Source of the DNA: Intrasporangiaceae bacterium
GTDB lineage: Bacteria > Actinomycetota > Actinomycetes > Actinomycetales > Dermatophilaceae
Length of the DNA stretch: 64,000 nt
Assembly (NCBI GenBank): GCA_021324575.1
Contig: JAJPIW010000090.1
Span: forward strand, 1 to 64,000
Direction of reading: 5' to 3'
Made by a program: the position numbers and the translations under genes. A model generated the notes under the pieces. That model was given only the letters and a program-made list of their open reading frames with translations, searched no databases and had not been told where the DNA came from. Positions 23,576 to 30,803 of the stretch are shown here, piece by piece (position 1 is the stretch's first letter; the number at the start of each line of letters is the position of its first letter).

Positions 23576-24751
23576 TCACGCGTCGTCGGAGAGGTCCGGG
23601 AGAGCCTGGCCCACCGGCATACGCACGATGAGCGCCTTCGGCCACACCTCGGCGGTCATGGCATGGACGGGCCCGATGCCGTCACCGTCGAGCTGGACCT
23701 CCTGGGGCCGGTCCGGCCGGAGTACGAACCGGGTGGCTGCCCGGTGCAGGACGCGCTCGTTGCGGGTCGTCGCCTGCCGCAGCAGCCGGCTGGTCACGGC
23801 CACCCAGCCGGCGATCGTCGCGGGCGAGAGGATCAGGCCGTCGAGCAGGCCGTCGTCGATCCGGGCCTCCGGCATCAGGGTGATGCCGCCCATGATCCGG
23901 CCGCAGTTGCCGACGACGATGGTTCGGGCGCGAGTGTCGACGACCTCCTCGTGGCCTTCGGGCCCGATCGTCACGGTGGCCCGGAACCGGTCACCGCGCA
24001 GGTTGCGCAACCCCCCGACGACGTATGCCGGCCAGCCCACCTTGGCCTTCAGCTCCTCCGACGACGCACCCATGATGGCCGCGTCGAAACCCATCCCGGC
24101 CATGACGAGGAAGACGAAGTCGCGGTCCTCGTGGTGGTCCCCCTCGGTCGTCACGAGGTCGACGGTGAGCCGCCCCACGTCGACGCGCTCGTTACGCCCG
24201 GTCAGCGCGATGGCGACGGCGTCCTCCAGGCTGGTGAGGGGCAGCCCCATGTTGCGGGCGAGCAGGTTGCCAGTGCCGCTCGGCAGCAGGCCCATGGCGG
24301 TCCGGGTCCCGGCGAGGGCCTGGGCGACGGCGCGGACCGTCCCGTCGCCGCCGAGGGCGCACACGACGTCGGCCCCGTCGGCCACGGCTTGGGCTGCCTG
24401 TCCGGTGCCGGGGTCCTCGGCGGTCGTGTGGTGGAAGGTCGGCTCGGCCCAGCCGTGCGCGAGGCAGGCCGCGGTGAGCCGGGCCTCGAGGTCGGCCAGG
24501 TCGCTGAACTTCGTCGGGTTGACGACCACGGCCGCCCGCTTCAGGGCCGGCGGGGGAGCATCCTCGGGGCGGAAGCTGTCGCGGTGCGGCCGGTGGCGAC
24601 CGCCGGATCCCTGCGCCGAGCGACGCCGGAGCAGCGCCACGGCGAAGCCGATGACGAGGAGGAGCGCCACGGCCACGGCGAGGAGCAGGAGCCAGTCGGT
24701 GCGTGACACGGAAGGTGACCGTATCGCACTGGTGGTGAGCACCCGGCACAC
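23576..24751 (-). CDS. diacylglycerol kinase family protein, membrane-anchored
   Basis: A 391-residue protein with an N-terminal membrane segment (about residues 19-42, DWLLLLAVAVALLLVIGFAVALL). The DAGK catalytic domain follows: AVVVNPTKFSD, the nucleotide loop VCALGGDGTVRAVAQAL, then LLPSGTGNLLARN and AGMGFDAAIM. It should phosphorylate diacylglycerol or a related lipid. GTG 24749-24751 opens the frame; GTG 24707-24709 is an alternative start. A GTATGCC motif lies in the 22-bp gap to convergent zwf. Confidence 0.87.
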   Translation of the reverse strand: MCRVLTTSAIRSPSVSRTDWLLLLAVAVALLLVIGFAVALLRRRSAQGSGGRHRPHRDSFRPEDAPPPALKRAAVVVNPTKFSDLADLEARLTAACLAHGWAEPTFHHTTAEDPGTGQAAQAVADGADVVCALGGDGTVRAVAQALAGTRTAMGLLPSGTGNLLARNMGLPLTSLEDAVAIALTGRNERVDVGRLTVDLVTTEGDHHEDRDFVFLVMAGMGFDAAIMGASSEELKAKVGWPAYVVGGLRNLRGDRFRATVTIGPEGHEEVVDTRARTIVVGNCGRIMGGITLMPEARIDDGLLDGLILSPATIAGWVAVTSRLLRQATTRNERVLHRAATRFVLRPDRPQEVQLDGDGIGPVHAMTAEVWPKALIVRMPVGQALPDLSDDA

Positions 24752-24766
24752 GGAAGTCTGGGTCTC

Positions 24767-25309
24767 ATGACCGCTATCGACCCGACGATCATCCCGGACG
24801 ACAAGGACTGGACCTGGACGCTCGAGCGGCCCTGTCCCGACTGCGGGTTCGCGGCGGGTGAGGTGGCCGGGTCGGAGGTCGCCGCACGGGTCCGCGACCT
24901 GACGGCACCCTGGGTCGAGGTCCTCGCCCGGGCCGACGTCCGGGAGCGGCCGGCTCCGGGCGTCTGGTCAGCGCTGGAGTACGCCGCGCACGTCCGCGAC
25001 GTCTGCCGCCTCTTCCGCGAGCGGCTCGCGCTGATGCTCGACGAGGACGAGCCACGGTTCGCCAACTGGGACCAGGACGTGACGGCCGTCGAGGGCGCGT
25101 ATGCCGCGCAGGACCCGGCCGTCGTCGCCGGCGAGCTCGCGGCCGCCGCGAGCTCCTGGAGCGACCTGTATGCCGGTGTGTCCGGCACTCAGTGGGGGCG
25201 GCCGGGCATCCGCTCCAACGGGTCGACGTTCACCGTGTTGACGCTCGGCCGGTACGGGCTGCACGACTTGGCCCACCACTTGTGGGACGTAGGGGCCCGG
25301 ACGGCGTGA
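24767..25309 (+). CDS. DinB-superfamily (four-helix metal-binding) protein
   Basis: A 180-residue protein. The N-terminal RPCPDCGFAAGEV, the helical body with SALEYAAHVRDVCRLFRERL and the C-terminal YGLHDLAHHLWDVG give three helical histidine sites expected of the DinB_2/mycothiol-dependent fold. The family includes thiol-dependent detoxification enzymes but most are uncharacterised. It is unrelated to the DinB polymerase at 1342. It is divergent from the lipid kinase and ends 140 bp before the subtilase gene. Confidence 0.82.
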   Translation: MTAIDPTIIPDDKDWTWTLERPCPDCGFAAGEVAGSEVAARVRDLTAPWVEVLARADVRERPAPGVWSALEYAAHVRDVCRLFRERLALMLDEDEPRFANWDQDVTAVEGAYAAQDPAVVAGELAAAASSWSDLYAGVSGTQWGRPGIRSNGSTFTVLTLGRYGLHDLAHHLWDVGARTA

Positions 25310-25449
25310 AACCGCATAATGGCTCCTCTCCCGTTGAGGGGTCATCCGTTCGGGCAATGGGAGGACACGGGCTGTCATTGGCGGCACGATGTATCAGGGC
25401 GCGTGCGCTGCCCTCCTGACGTGTGAAGCCAAGCTGCCGAGGAGCCTGA

Positions 25450-27114
25450 ATGTCACAGTCCTACCCCCAGAGCGACGGCCCCGCCGAATCGGGGCTGCCG
25501 AGCGGTGACAACCCTCAGGGCGCACAGACGCCCACGCCGGGCACCGATGCCGGGCGAGGCGGGGCTGGCAGTGGTGGCCGCGGTCCGGTGAACCCGGGGC
25601 GTCTGGGGTTTCTTCCTCCCGGTGGTGGCGGCGGTGGAGGTTCGACACCCCCGACCCTCTATGTCCTGGACCACCTGCTCCTGGCGCAGTACCTCCCTGT
25701 CGCGGATCAGGGCGCGCTCGACCGCGTCCAGGAAGCCATCCGTGAGGCGGGGCTCCCGATCGACGCCACGGTCACGCGGTCTCCCGACGAGGTGACGCCG
25801 GTGGACAACCTCACCGGGGTCCTTGCCGGGCTCCGCGACGAGCTGTGGATGACCCGGATCGTCCTCGTTCCCACAGACCCGGGCTATCAGATTGACGCCC
25901 AGCGGGTGCTTGCCGAGATCCGGAGGGTCGCGCCGGGGACGGCCGCCGGACTGGCCCTCGACCACGTCCTCACCCCGAGCGGCGGCACCTGGGGTGGCAT
26001 CGGTGGGACGTGGGGCGGGATCGGTGGGACGTGGGGCGGGATCGGCGGCACGTGGGGCGGGATCGGTGGGACCTGGGGCGGCATCGGGACACCGGCTGAG
26101 TACGCAGTCCCGGGGCGCGGCGGCCGGATGCCGGTGCACGTCGCCATGGCCAAGCCGTCTCGCTCGAAGCCCGTGCGAGGTAGGCGGCGTCCCGTCGTCG
26201 CCCTGCCGGACACTGGGATCGGCAAGCACCCCTGGTTCGACGGCGATCCCAGCGTGACCGTCGGTGCTTCCTTCCGTGGGGTGCGGATCGGCGGCACCAA
26301 CGCGGACCTGGGTGACGGGGTCAGCGACCCCTTGCTCGGGTTCCTCGGCGCTCTGGCCGGTCACGGCACGTTCGTGGCGGGGATTGTGCGACAGTCATGC
26401 CCCGAGGCATCGATCCTGTCGATCCCGGTCATGACCCTGGATGGAGTCGCCGTCGAGAGCGAGGTCCACACGGCCCTTGTTCTCCTGTTGCTACGACACG
26501 TGGACAGTGCTCTCGCCAAGAACCCGGACGGCATCGTCGACGTGCTCTCACTGTCCCTGGGCTACTACCCGGACCCGACCGACGACCCGCAGGAGGAGCA
26601 CCGCTTCCGCCTCCTGTTCAGGCGCTATTGCGAATGGGGCGTGGTCGTCTGCGCGGGGTCGGGCAACGATGCGACGCGCCACCCCTTCTACCCCGCTGCG
26701 TTCGCGGACACCAACGACCCGGACCCCTCTCACTTCCCGGTTCCGCTCCTGGCGGTCGGTGCCCTGAACCCGGGGTGCCGGACCACGGCCCTCTTCTCGA
26801 ACGTGGGCAGCTGGGTGCGCTACCTCAGGTGCGGAGCATCCATCGTCAGCACCGTGCCGACCACCTTCCGCGGCGGGGCGCAGGCGACCCAGGTGGGCAT
26901 CGGGCCGGTGGCTTCCGTGCGTTCGACGATCGACCCAGAGGACTACACCTCGGGCTTCGGGGTATGGAGCGGGACCTCGTTCTCCACCCCGATCGTTGCT
27001 GCCGACGCGGCACGCGGGTTGCTCGTCGCAACGGATCTCGATGTCCTGGACCAGAAGGCGCAGTGCGTCAGGGCCGACGCCGCCCGCGCAGCGGTTGCGG
27101 AGACAGCATCATGA
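25450..27114 (+). CDS. cytoplasmic S8 subtilase of the CHAT-sigma cassette
   Basis: A 554-residue serine protease, ATG 25450 with AGGAG eight bases upstream. The triad is complete: Asp254 in ALPDTGIG, His305 in GHGTFVAGIV and Ser510 in WSGTSFSTP; the oxyanion Asn406 is in GSGND. There is no signal peptide; residues 1-75 are Gly/Pro-rich and disordered, and a separate 75-165 segment (LYVLDHLLLAQYLPV to LAEIRRVAPG) looks like a prodomain or sensor. Five GGTWGGI heptads (178-212) join it to the protease. The stop overlaps the sigma gene start (ATGA). It probably cleaves a cytosolic target on activation. Confidence 0.9.
   Translation: MSQSYPQSDGPAESGLPSGDNPQGAQTPTPGTDAGRGGAGSGGRGPVNPGRLGFLPPGGGGGGGSTPPTLYVLDHLLLAQYLPVADQGALDRVQEAIREAGLPIDATVTRSPDEVTPVDNLTGVLAGLRDELWMTRIVLVPTDPGYQIDAQRVLAEIRRVAPGTAAGLALDHVLTPSGGTWGGIGGTWGGIGGTWGGIGGTWGGIGGTWGGIGTPAEYAVPGRGGRMPVHVAMAKPSRSKPVRGRRRPVVALPDTGIGKHPWFDGDPSVTVGASFRGVRIGGTNADLGDGVSDPLLGFLGALAGHGTFVAGIVRQSCPEASILSIPVMTLDGVAVESEVHTALVLLLLRHVDSALAKNPDGIVDVLSLSLGYYPDPTDDPQEEHRFRLLFRRYCEWGVVVCAGSGNDATRHPFYPAAFADTNDPDPSHFPVPLLAVGALNPGCRTTALFSNVGSWVRYLRCGASIVSTVPTTFRGGAQATQVGIGPVASVRSTIDPEDYTSGFGVWSGTSFSTPIVAADAARGLLVATDLDVLDQKAQCVRADAARAAVAETAS
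25981..26085 (+). repeat. five 21-bp tandem repeats (GGTWGGI heptads)
   Basis: Five head-to-tail 21-bp units encode GGTWGGI five times in the linker before the subtilase domain. Units 2 and 3 are identical at DNA level, the others differ mainly at third bases. Such Trp-Gly repeats could be a flexible or aromatic docking linker, and the copy number could vary by slippage. Confidence 0.92.
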
Positions 27115-27692
27115 CGCCCAAACCGACGGCCTCCGAAAGCCTCGGTCACCGCGCGGGCGAGGCGTTCGCGGCATACCAGTCAGGTGACCACCAACGTCTC
27201 GGCGACCTCGTCGAGCTGCTGACCCCGGTCCTGTGGCACACCGCCCGAGCCCAAGGCGCTTCGGGTGCGACGGCCGAGGACGCGATCCAGACGGCGTGGC
27301 TGCGACTCGTCGACTCCGCCGACCGGATCGCTGACCCGTATGCCGTGCTGGCGTGGCTGGTCATCACGGTCAAGCGCGAGACGTGGCGGCTCGTGCGTGG
27401 CGAGCGCCGGGAGATCGACATGGAGGAGCTGCCCGAGGCGCCCGCCCTGACCCTCGGACCCGAGCAGACCTCGATCCTCGGTGAGCGCCAGAAGACCCTG
27501 TGGCGCCACATCTCGTCCTTGCCGGCTCGTTGCCAGGAGCTGCTGCGGGTCATTGCCTTCTCCGACCGGCCCGACTACGCGGCAATCGCGCACGCGCTCG
27601 GTATGCCGGTCGGGTCCATCGGACCGACGCGCGGCCGCTGCCTCCAGAAACTACGCGTCGCCATCGCCACCGACCCCTCCTGGGAGGCCTGA
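27111..27692 (+). CDS. ECF-like sigma factor of the CHAT cassette
   Basis: A 193-residue sigma-70 family protein beginning at ATG 27111, which overlaps the protease stop by 4 bp. Region 2 spans about 15-95 (AFAAYQSGDHQRLGDLVELLTP, then AEDAIQTAWLRLVDSADRI and VLAWLVITVKRETWRLVRGE). Region 4 spans about 130-185 (LPARCQELLRVIAFSDRPDYAAIAHALGMPVGSIGPTRGRCLQKL). The TAWLRL and GSIGPTRGR patterns are typical of sigma factors found beside CHAT proteases in actinobacteria. No classical anti-sigma gene follows; the next small protein is a candidate partner. Confidence 0.86.
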   Translation: MTPKPTASESLGHRAGEAFAAYQSGDHQRLGDLVELLTPVLWHTARAQGASGATAEDAIQTAWLRLVDSADRIADPYAVLAWLVITVKRETWRLVRGERREIDMEELPEAPALTLGPEQTSILGERQKTLWRHISSLPARCQELLRVIAFSDRPDYAAIAHALGMPVGSIGPTRGRCLQKLRVAIATDPSWEA

Positions 27693-27693
27693 C

Positions 27694-28176
27694 ATGAGCA
27701 CTCACACCGACCCCATCGACGAGCTGGACCTCGCCAACCTCGTGGACCTCCATGAGCTGTTCTCACGGGTCGACCCGGTGCCGGCCGACCTTGCAGAGCG
27801 CAGTCGCTTCGCCATCACCGTCCATGCCCTCCACGCCGAGGTGGCCGAGCTGACCCGCGCCGAGATGCTGGCCTCCCGGTCGCCCAAGGACGCCACCCGA
27901 ACCGAGTCGGTGACCTTCACGAGCGGCACGGTCAGCCTCATGGTCACGACCCGTGTGTCCGACGACGGGCGCAGCGCCCGGATCGACGGCTGGGTGACGC
28001 GCGGTGGCGCCGTCGTCGAAGTGGTCACCGCCGAGCTGACCACGCGGATTGCGACCGACGCCAACGGTCGCTTCGTCGTCGACGGGTTACCACGCGGGTG
28101 GGTGCACTTCCTCGTGTGGGACGATCCGGAGCGTGCGGAAGCCCGCCCTGTCATCACCCCCAGCGTCGAGCTCTGA
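27694..28176 (+). CDS. small two-part protein with TTR/CarboxypepD_reg-like domain
   Basis: A 160-residue protein starting at ATG 27694, one base after the sigma stop. Residues 1-70 are acidic and helical (DELDLANLVDLHELFSRVDPVPADL, in two pieces). Residues 80-160 form a beta domain ending RIATDANGRFVVDGLPRGWVHFLVWD, the pattern of transthyretin-like or carboxypeptidase regulatory domains. No membrane segment. By position it may bind the sigma factor, act as a sensor, or be a substrate of either protease; none of this is shown by sequence. The CHAT gene overlaps its 3' end by 44 bp. Confidence 0.75.
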   Translation: MSTHTDPIDELDLANLVDLHELFSRVDPVPADLAERSRFAITVHALHAEVAELTRAEMLASRSPKDATRTESVTFTSGTVSLMVTTRVSDDGRSARIDGWVTRGGAVVEVVTAELTTRIATDANGRFVVDGLPRGWVHFLVWDDPERAEARPVITPSVEL

Positions 28177-30733
28177 GGCGCCGTCGGCTGACCACACCCT
28201 GGAACTCGCCGAAGCGCAGCGCCGCCGGGCGGTTGCGGCCAACCGGACCGGTCGACCCGACCGTGCATTCCGGGCATTGGCCAGGGCTCTGGACATCCTC
28301 GATCGCCGAGTCGTCCCGCACCCCGGGACCCCGGATGATCCGGCGGTCCGGATCCGGGTCAACGTCCTGATCACCTCGGCCCTGACCGAGTTCCTCGCGC
28401 ACGGGCTGGAGCCCGCGGAACGGGCCATGGCCGAAGTTCGGGAGCTGATCGACGGGCTCGACGGCGGCGAGGCCGGGCTGCTGGAAAGCCGATGGCACTT
28501 CCAGTACGCCGGCATCCTCGGCCAGGCAGGGGACCTCTCCACAGCGCTATCGCACCTCGCCACAGTCGATTCTTCGCTCGACGCCTTCACCCCGGCTGAG
28601 CGGGGTGCGGTCCGGCTGACCCACGCGATGCTCCTCACCGAGCTCGGGCACCCCTCGGAAGCAGTGCGCATCTTCCGTGAGGCCGCAGCAGGGGCAGCTG
28701 AGCTCGGCGACGCCGCGCTCCAGGCCGCTGCCGAGCATGACGCGGCCTACGCCGCCTACCTCATGGGCGACCTTCCCGCCGCCCTGGCGGGGATGGCCGC
28801 AGTGGGGGAGGGGCGGGGCGCCATCACGTCGCCGGAGCTGGACAGGGCGCTTGTCCTGATCGATGCCGGCCTGACCGCGGATGCGGTCGCGGCTCTGGAC
28901 AACGCACTGCGGGCAACCTCCCGGTCGGCTTGGCGAGTGCGGGCCGAGATCCTCCTGTCCCTCTCGAGAGTGCACCGGTGGTCCGGGCGCGGCGAGCTCG
29001 CGAGGGCCGAGGCGGCGCGCGCCCGTGCTCTCTACCGTCGGCACGGCGCCCTGGCCTGGGAGGCCAATGCACACCTGCTGCTGCTCCAGATCGCCCTCGA
29101 CGGCGGCCGGGCCACCCCGGGCATGGCGGCCGACGCCGAGCAGCTCGCGGCGGCGGCCTACCTGTTCGGGTCCATGACGTTGGCCGACCGCGCCCGCACG
29201 GTGGCGGCCGAGGTCCACGCCCGTCGCGGGGAGTGGGAGGCGGCGCGCCTGCAGCTGGCCGAGTCGTCGGGAACGACCAACCGCTCGCTCCAGGGCGACC
29301 TGCACCGGATCCACGTCGAGGCAACGGTGCAGTCCGGTCTCGGCGAGGTCGGCAAGGCCCGGAGGCTGCTGACCCGGGGGAGCCGCCTGCTCGCCGCGGG
29401 GCAGCAGGGCAGTGCCAGCCTCGACCTGCGTGCCGCTGTGGCCCTGCACGGGATCCGGCTTGCGGATCTCGACCTGGAGCTCGCCCTCCCGCAGGGCGCG
29501 CACACCACCCTGAAGAGCCTGGAGCGATGGAGGTCGGCGACCGACCGTATCCCGCGCGTGCGCCCCTCCTCCGACGCCGAGCTGGCTCGGCTCAGTGAGC
29601 AGCTGCGGTCCACGAGGGATCGGATGCGCCGGGAGGAGGCGACCGACGCCATCGCCGCCATCCAGGAGCAGGCGAGCGCGCTGCAGCAGGAGATCCGTGA
29701 ACGCGACTGGGCGCGCGCACGCGCGGAGACCTCGGACGAGGCGTCCGAGTCCTCGCTGGCCTCCGCGCTGGAGCTGCTCCGGTCCTCCGGTCGCGGGGCA
29801 CTCTGGCTGTTCCCGCTCCGCGGCCGGCTGATGGGTGTCGGGGTGGTGGGCGGTCGAGCTCGACTGCGTGACCTGCTGCCGCTCGCTGAGGCCGTCGAGC
29901 TGGCCGAGCGCGCGCGGGCCGACCTGCGGGTCTTGGGGACCCATCAGCTGGGTCCTTTCCACGGGGCGGTGCTCAGCTCGCTGACGGCCGACCTGACCCG
30001 CCTGGACGCAGCCCTTATCCGGCCGTGGGGGTTCGCGTCCGACGGGCTCGTGCTCATCCCGTGCCGCGAGGTCGGCGGAATGCCGTGGGCGCTCGCGCCG
30101 TCGTTGGCCGGCCGGCCGCTCACCGTCGCGCGCTCGCTGGGCGGCTGGGCCCGCCGCACCGGGGAGTCGGCCGACCCCACCCTGCACGTCAGCGTCGGAC
30201 CGCGCCTCGACCGGGCCGCGGAGGAGGCGGCCGCCGTCGCCCGCACCTGGGGGCAAGGGAACGTCGAGATAGCTTCTCCGGCAACGGCTTCCGGTCTCGT
30301 CCATGCCGTGACCGCCGCCGACATCGTCCATGTCGCCGCCCACGGGACACACGAGCCGCAGAGCCCCCTGTTCAGCTCCATCGAGCTCGACGACGGCCCA
30401 GTTTTCGCCCACGAGTTCCAGCCACACGGCATACGGGCTCAGCACGTCGTCCTCTCCGCGTGCGATGTCGGGACCGCCACGGTGCGCCCGGGCGAGGAGT
30501 CCCTCGGCCTGGCGGCGTCCATGTTGTCGCTGGGTGCAGCCTCGGTGGTCGCCGCGGTCTCGGCCGTCCCGGACGACGTGGCCTGTGAGGTCATGACCGC
30601 CCACCACAAGCACCTCGCCGCCGGGCGACCCACCGACGAGGCCCTCGCCCTGGCGATCGCCGCGAGCGACCCGATCGCCGCGGCGTTCCACTCGATGGGC
30701 TCCCAGTGGCGGTTCGCCACACCGACCCGCTGA
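28133..30733 (+). CDS. TPR-CHAT caspase-like protease
   Basis: An 866-residue protein if read from GTG 28133; TTG 28049 is further upstream and less likely. Residues about 20-430 are TPR-like alpha-hairpins (AERAMAEVRELIDGL, AVRIFREAAAGAAELGD, then LLLLQIALDGG). A charged coiled coil lies near 480-545. The CHAT domain covers about 560-866 with His737 in VHVAAHGTH and Cys777 in VLSACDVGT, the caspase-type dyad. CHAT proteases are kept silent by their TPR region until a ligand is sensed. It closes the four-gene cassette and ends at a very strong terminator. Confidence 0.9.
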   Translation: MRKPALSSPPASSSEAPSADHTLELAEAQRRRAVAANRTGRPDRAFRALARALDILDRRVVPHPGTPDDPAVRIRVNVLITSALTEFLAHGLEPAERAMAEVRELIDGLDGGEAGLLESRWHFQYAGILGQAGDLSTALSHLATVDSSLDAFTPAERGAVRLTHAMLLTELGHPSEAVRIFREAAAGAAELGDAALQAAAEHDAAYAAYLMGDLPAALAGMAAVGEGRGAITSPELDRALVLIDAGLTADAVAALDNALRATSRSAWRVRAEILLSLSRVHRWSGRGELARAEAARARALYRRHGALAWEANAHLLLLQIALDGGRATPGMAADAEQLAAAAYLFGSMTLADRARTVAAEVHARRGEWEAARLQLAESSGTTNRSLQGDLHRIHVEATVQSGLGEVGKARRLLTRGSRLLAAGQQGSASLDLRAAVALHGIRLADLDLELALPQGAHTTLKSLERWRSATDRIPRVRPSSDAELARLSEQLRSTRDRMRREEATDAIAAIQEQASALQQEIRERDWARARAETSDEASESSLASALELLRSSGRGALWLFPLRGRLMGVGVVGGRARLRDLLPLAEAVELAERARADLRVLGTHQLGPFHGAVLSSLTADLTRLDAALIRPWGFASDGLVLIPCREVGGMPWALAPSLAGRPLTVARSLGGWARRTGESADPTLHVSVGPRLDRAAEEAAAVARTWGQGNVEIASPATASGLVHAVTAADIVHVAAHGTHEPQSPLFSSIELDDGPVFAHEFQPHGIRAQHVVLSACDVGTATVRPGEESLGLAASMLSLGAASVVAAVSAVPDDVACEVMTAHHKHLAAGRPTDEALALAIAASDPIAAAFHSMGSQWRFATPTR

Positions 30734-30735
30734 GC

Positions 30736-30781
30736 CGCCCTCCGGCATACGACCGGGTTCTTGGTCGTATGCCGGAGGGCG
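30736..30781. terminator. perfect 19-bp terminator hairpin built from GTATGCC motifs
   Basis: Arms 30736-30754 and 30763-30781 pair perfectly around an 8-base loop. Each arm contains GGCATACG/CGTATGCC. It lies between the CHAT gene and the convergent 30804-33059 gene and should stop both transcripts. Confidence 0.9.
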
Positions 30782-30803
30782 GGCTTGGTCAGTCCGGCCA
30801 AGG

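Noticed and set aside
24767-25309. DinB-fold protein considered as DNA polymerase IV
   Set aside because: It has no polymerase motifs; it is the unrelated four-helix DinB superfamily. The polymerase is at 1342.
25450-30733. Type III-E CRISPR (Craspase) locus
   Set aside because: TPR-CHAT and a sigma factor are present, but there is no gRAMP/Cas7-11 effector, Cas1/2 or repeat-spacer array, and a subtilase occurs instead.
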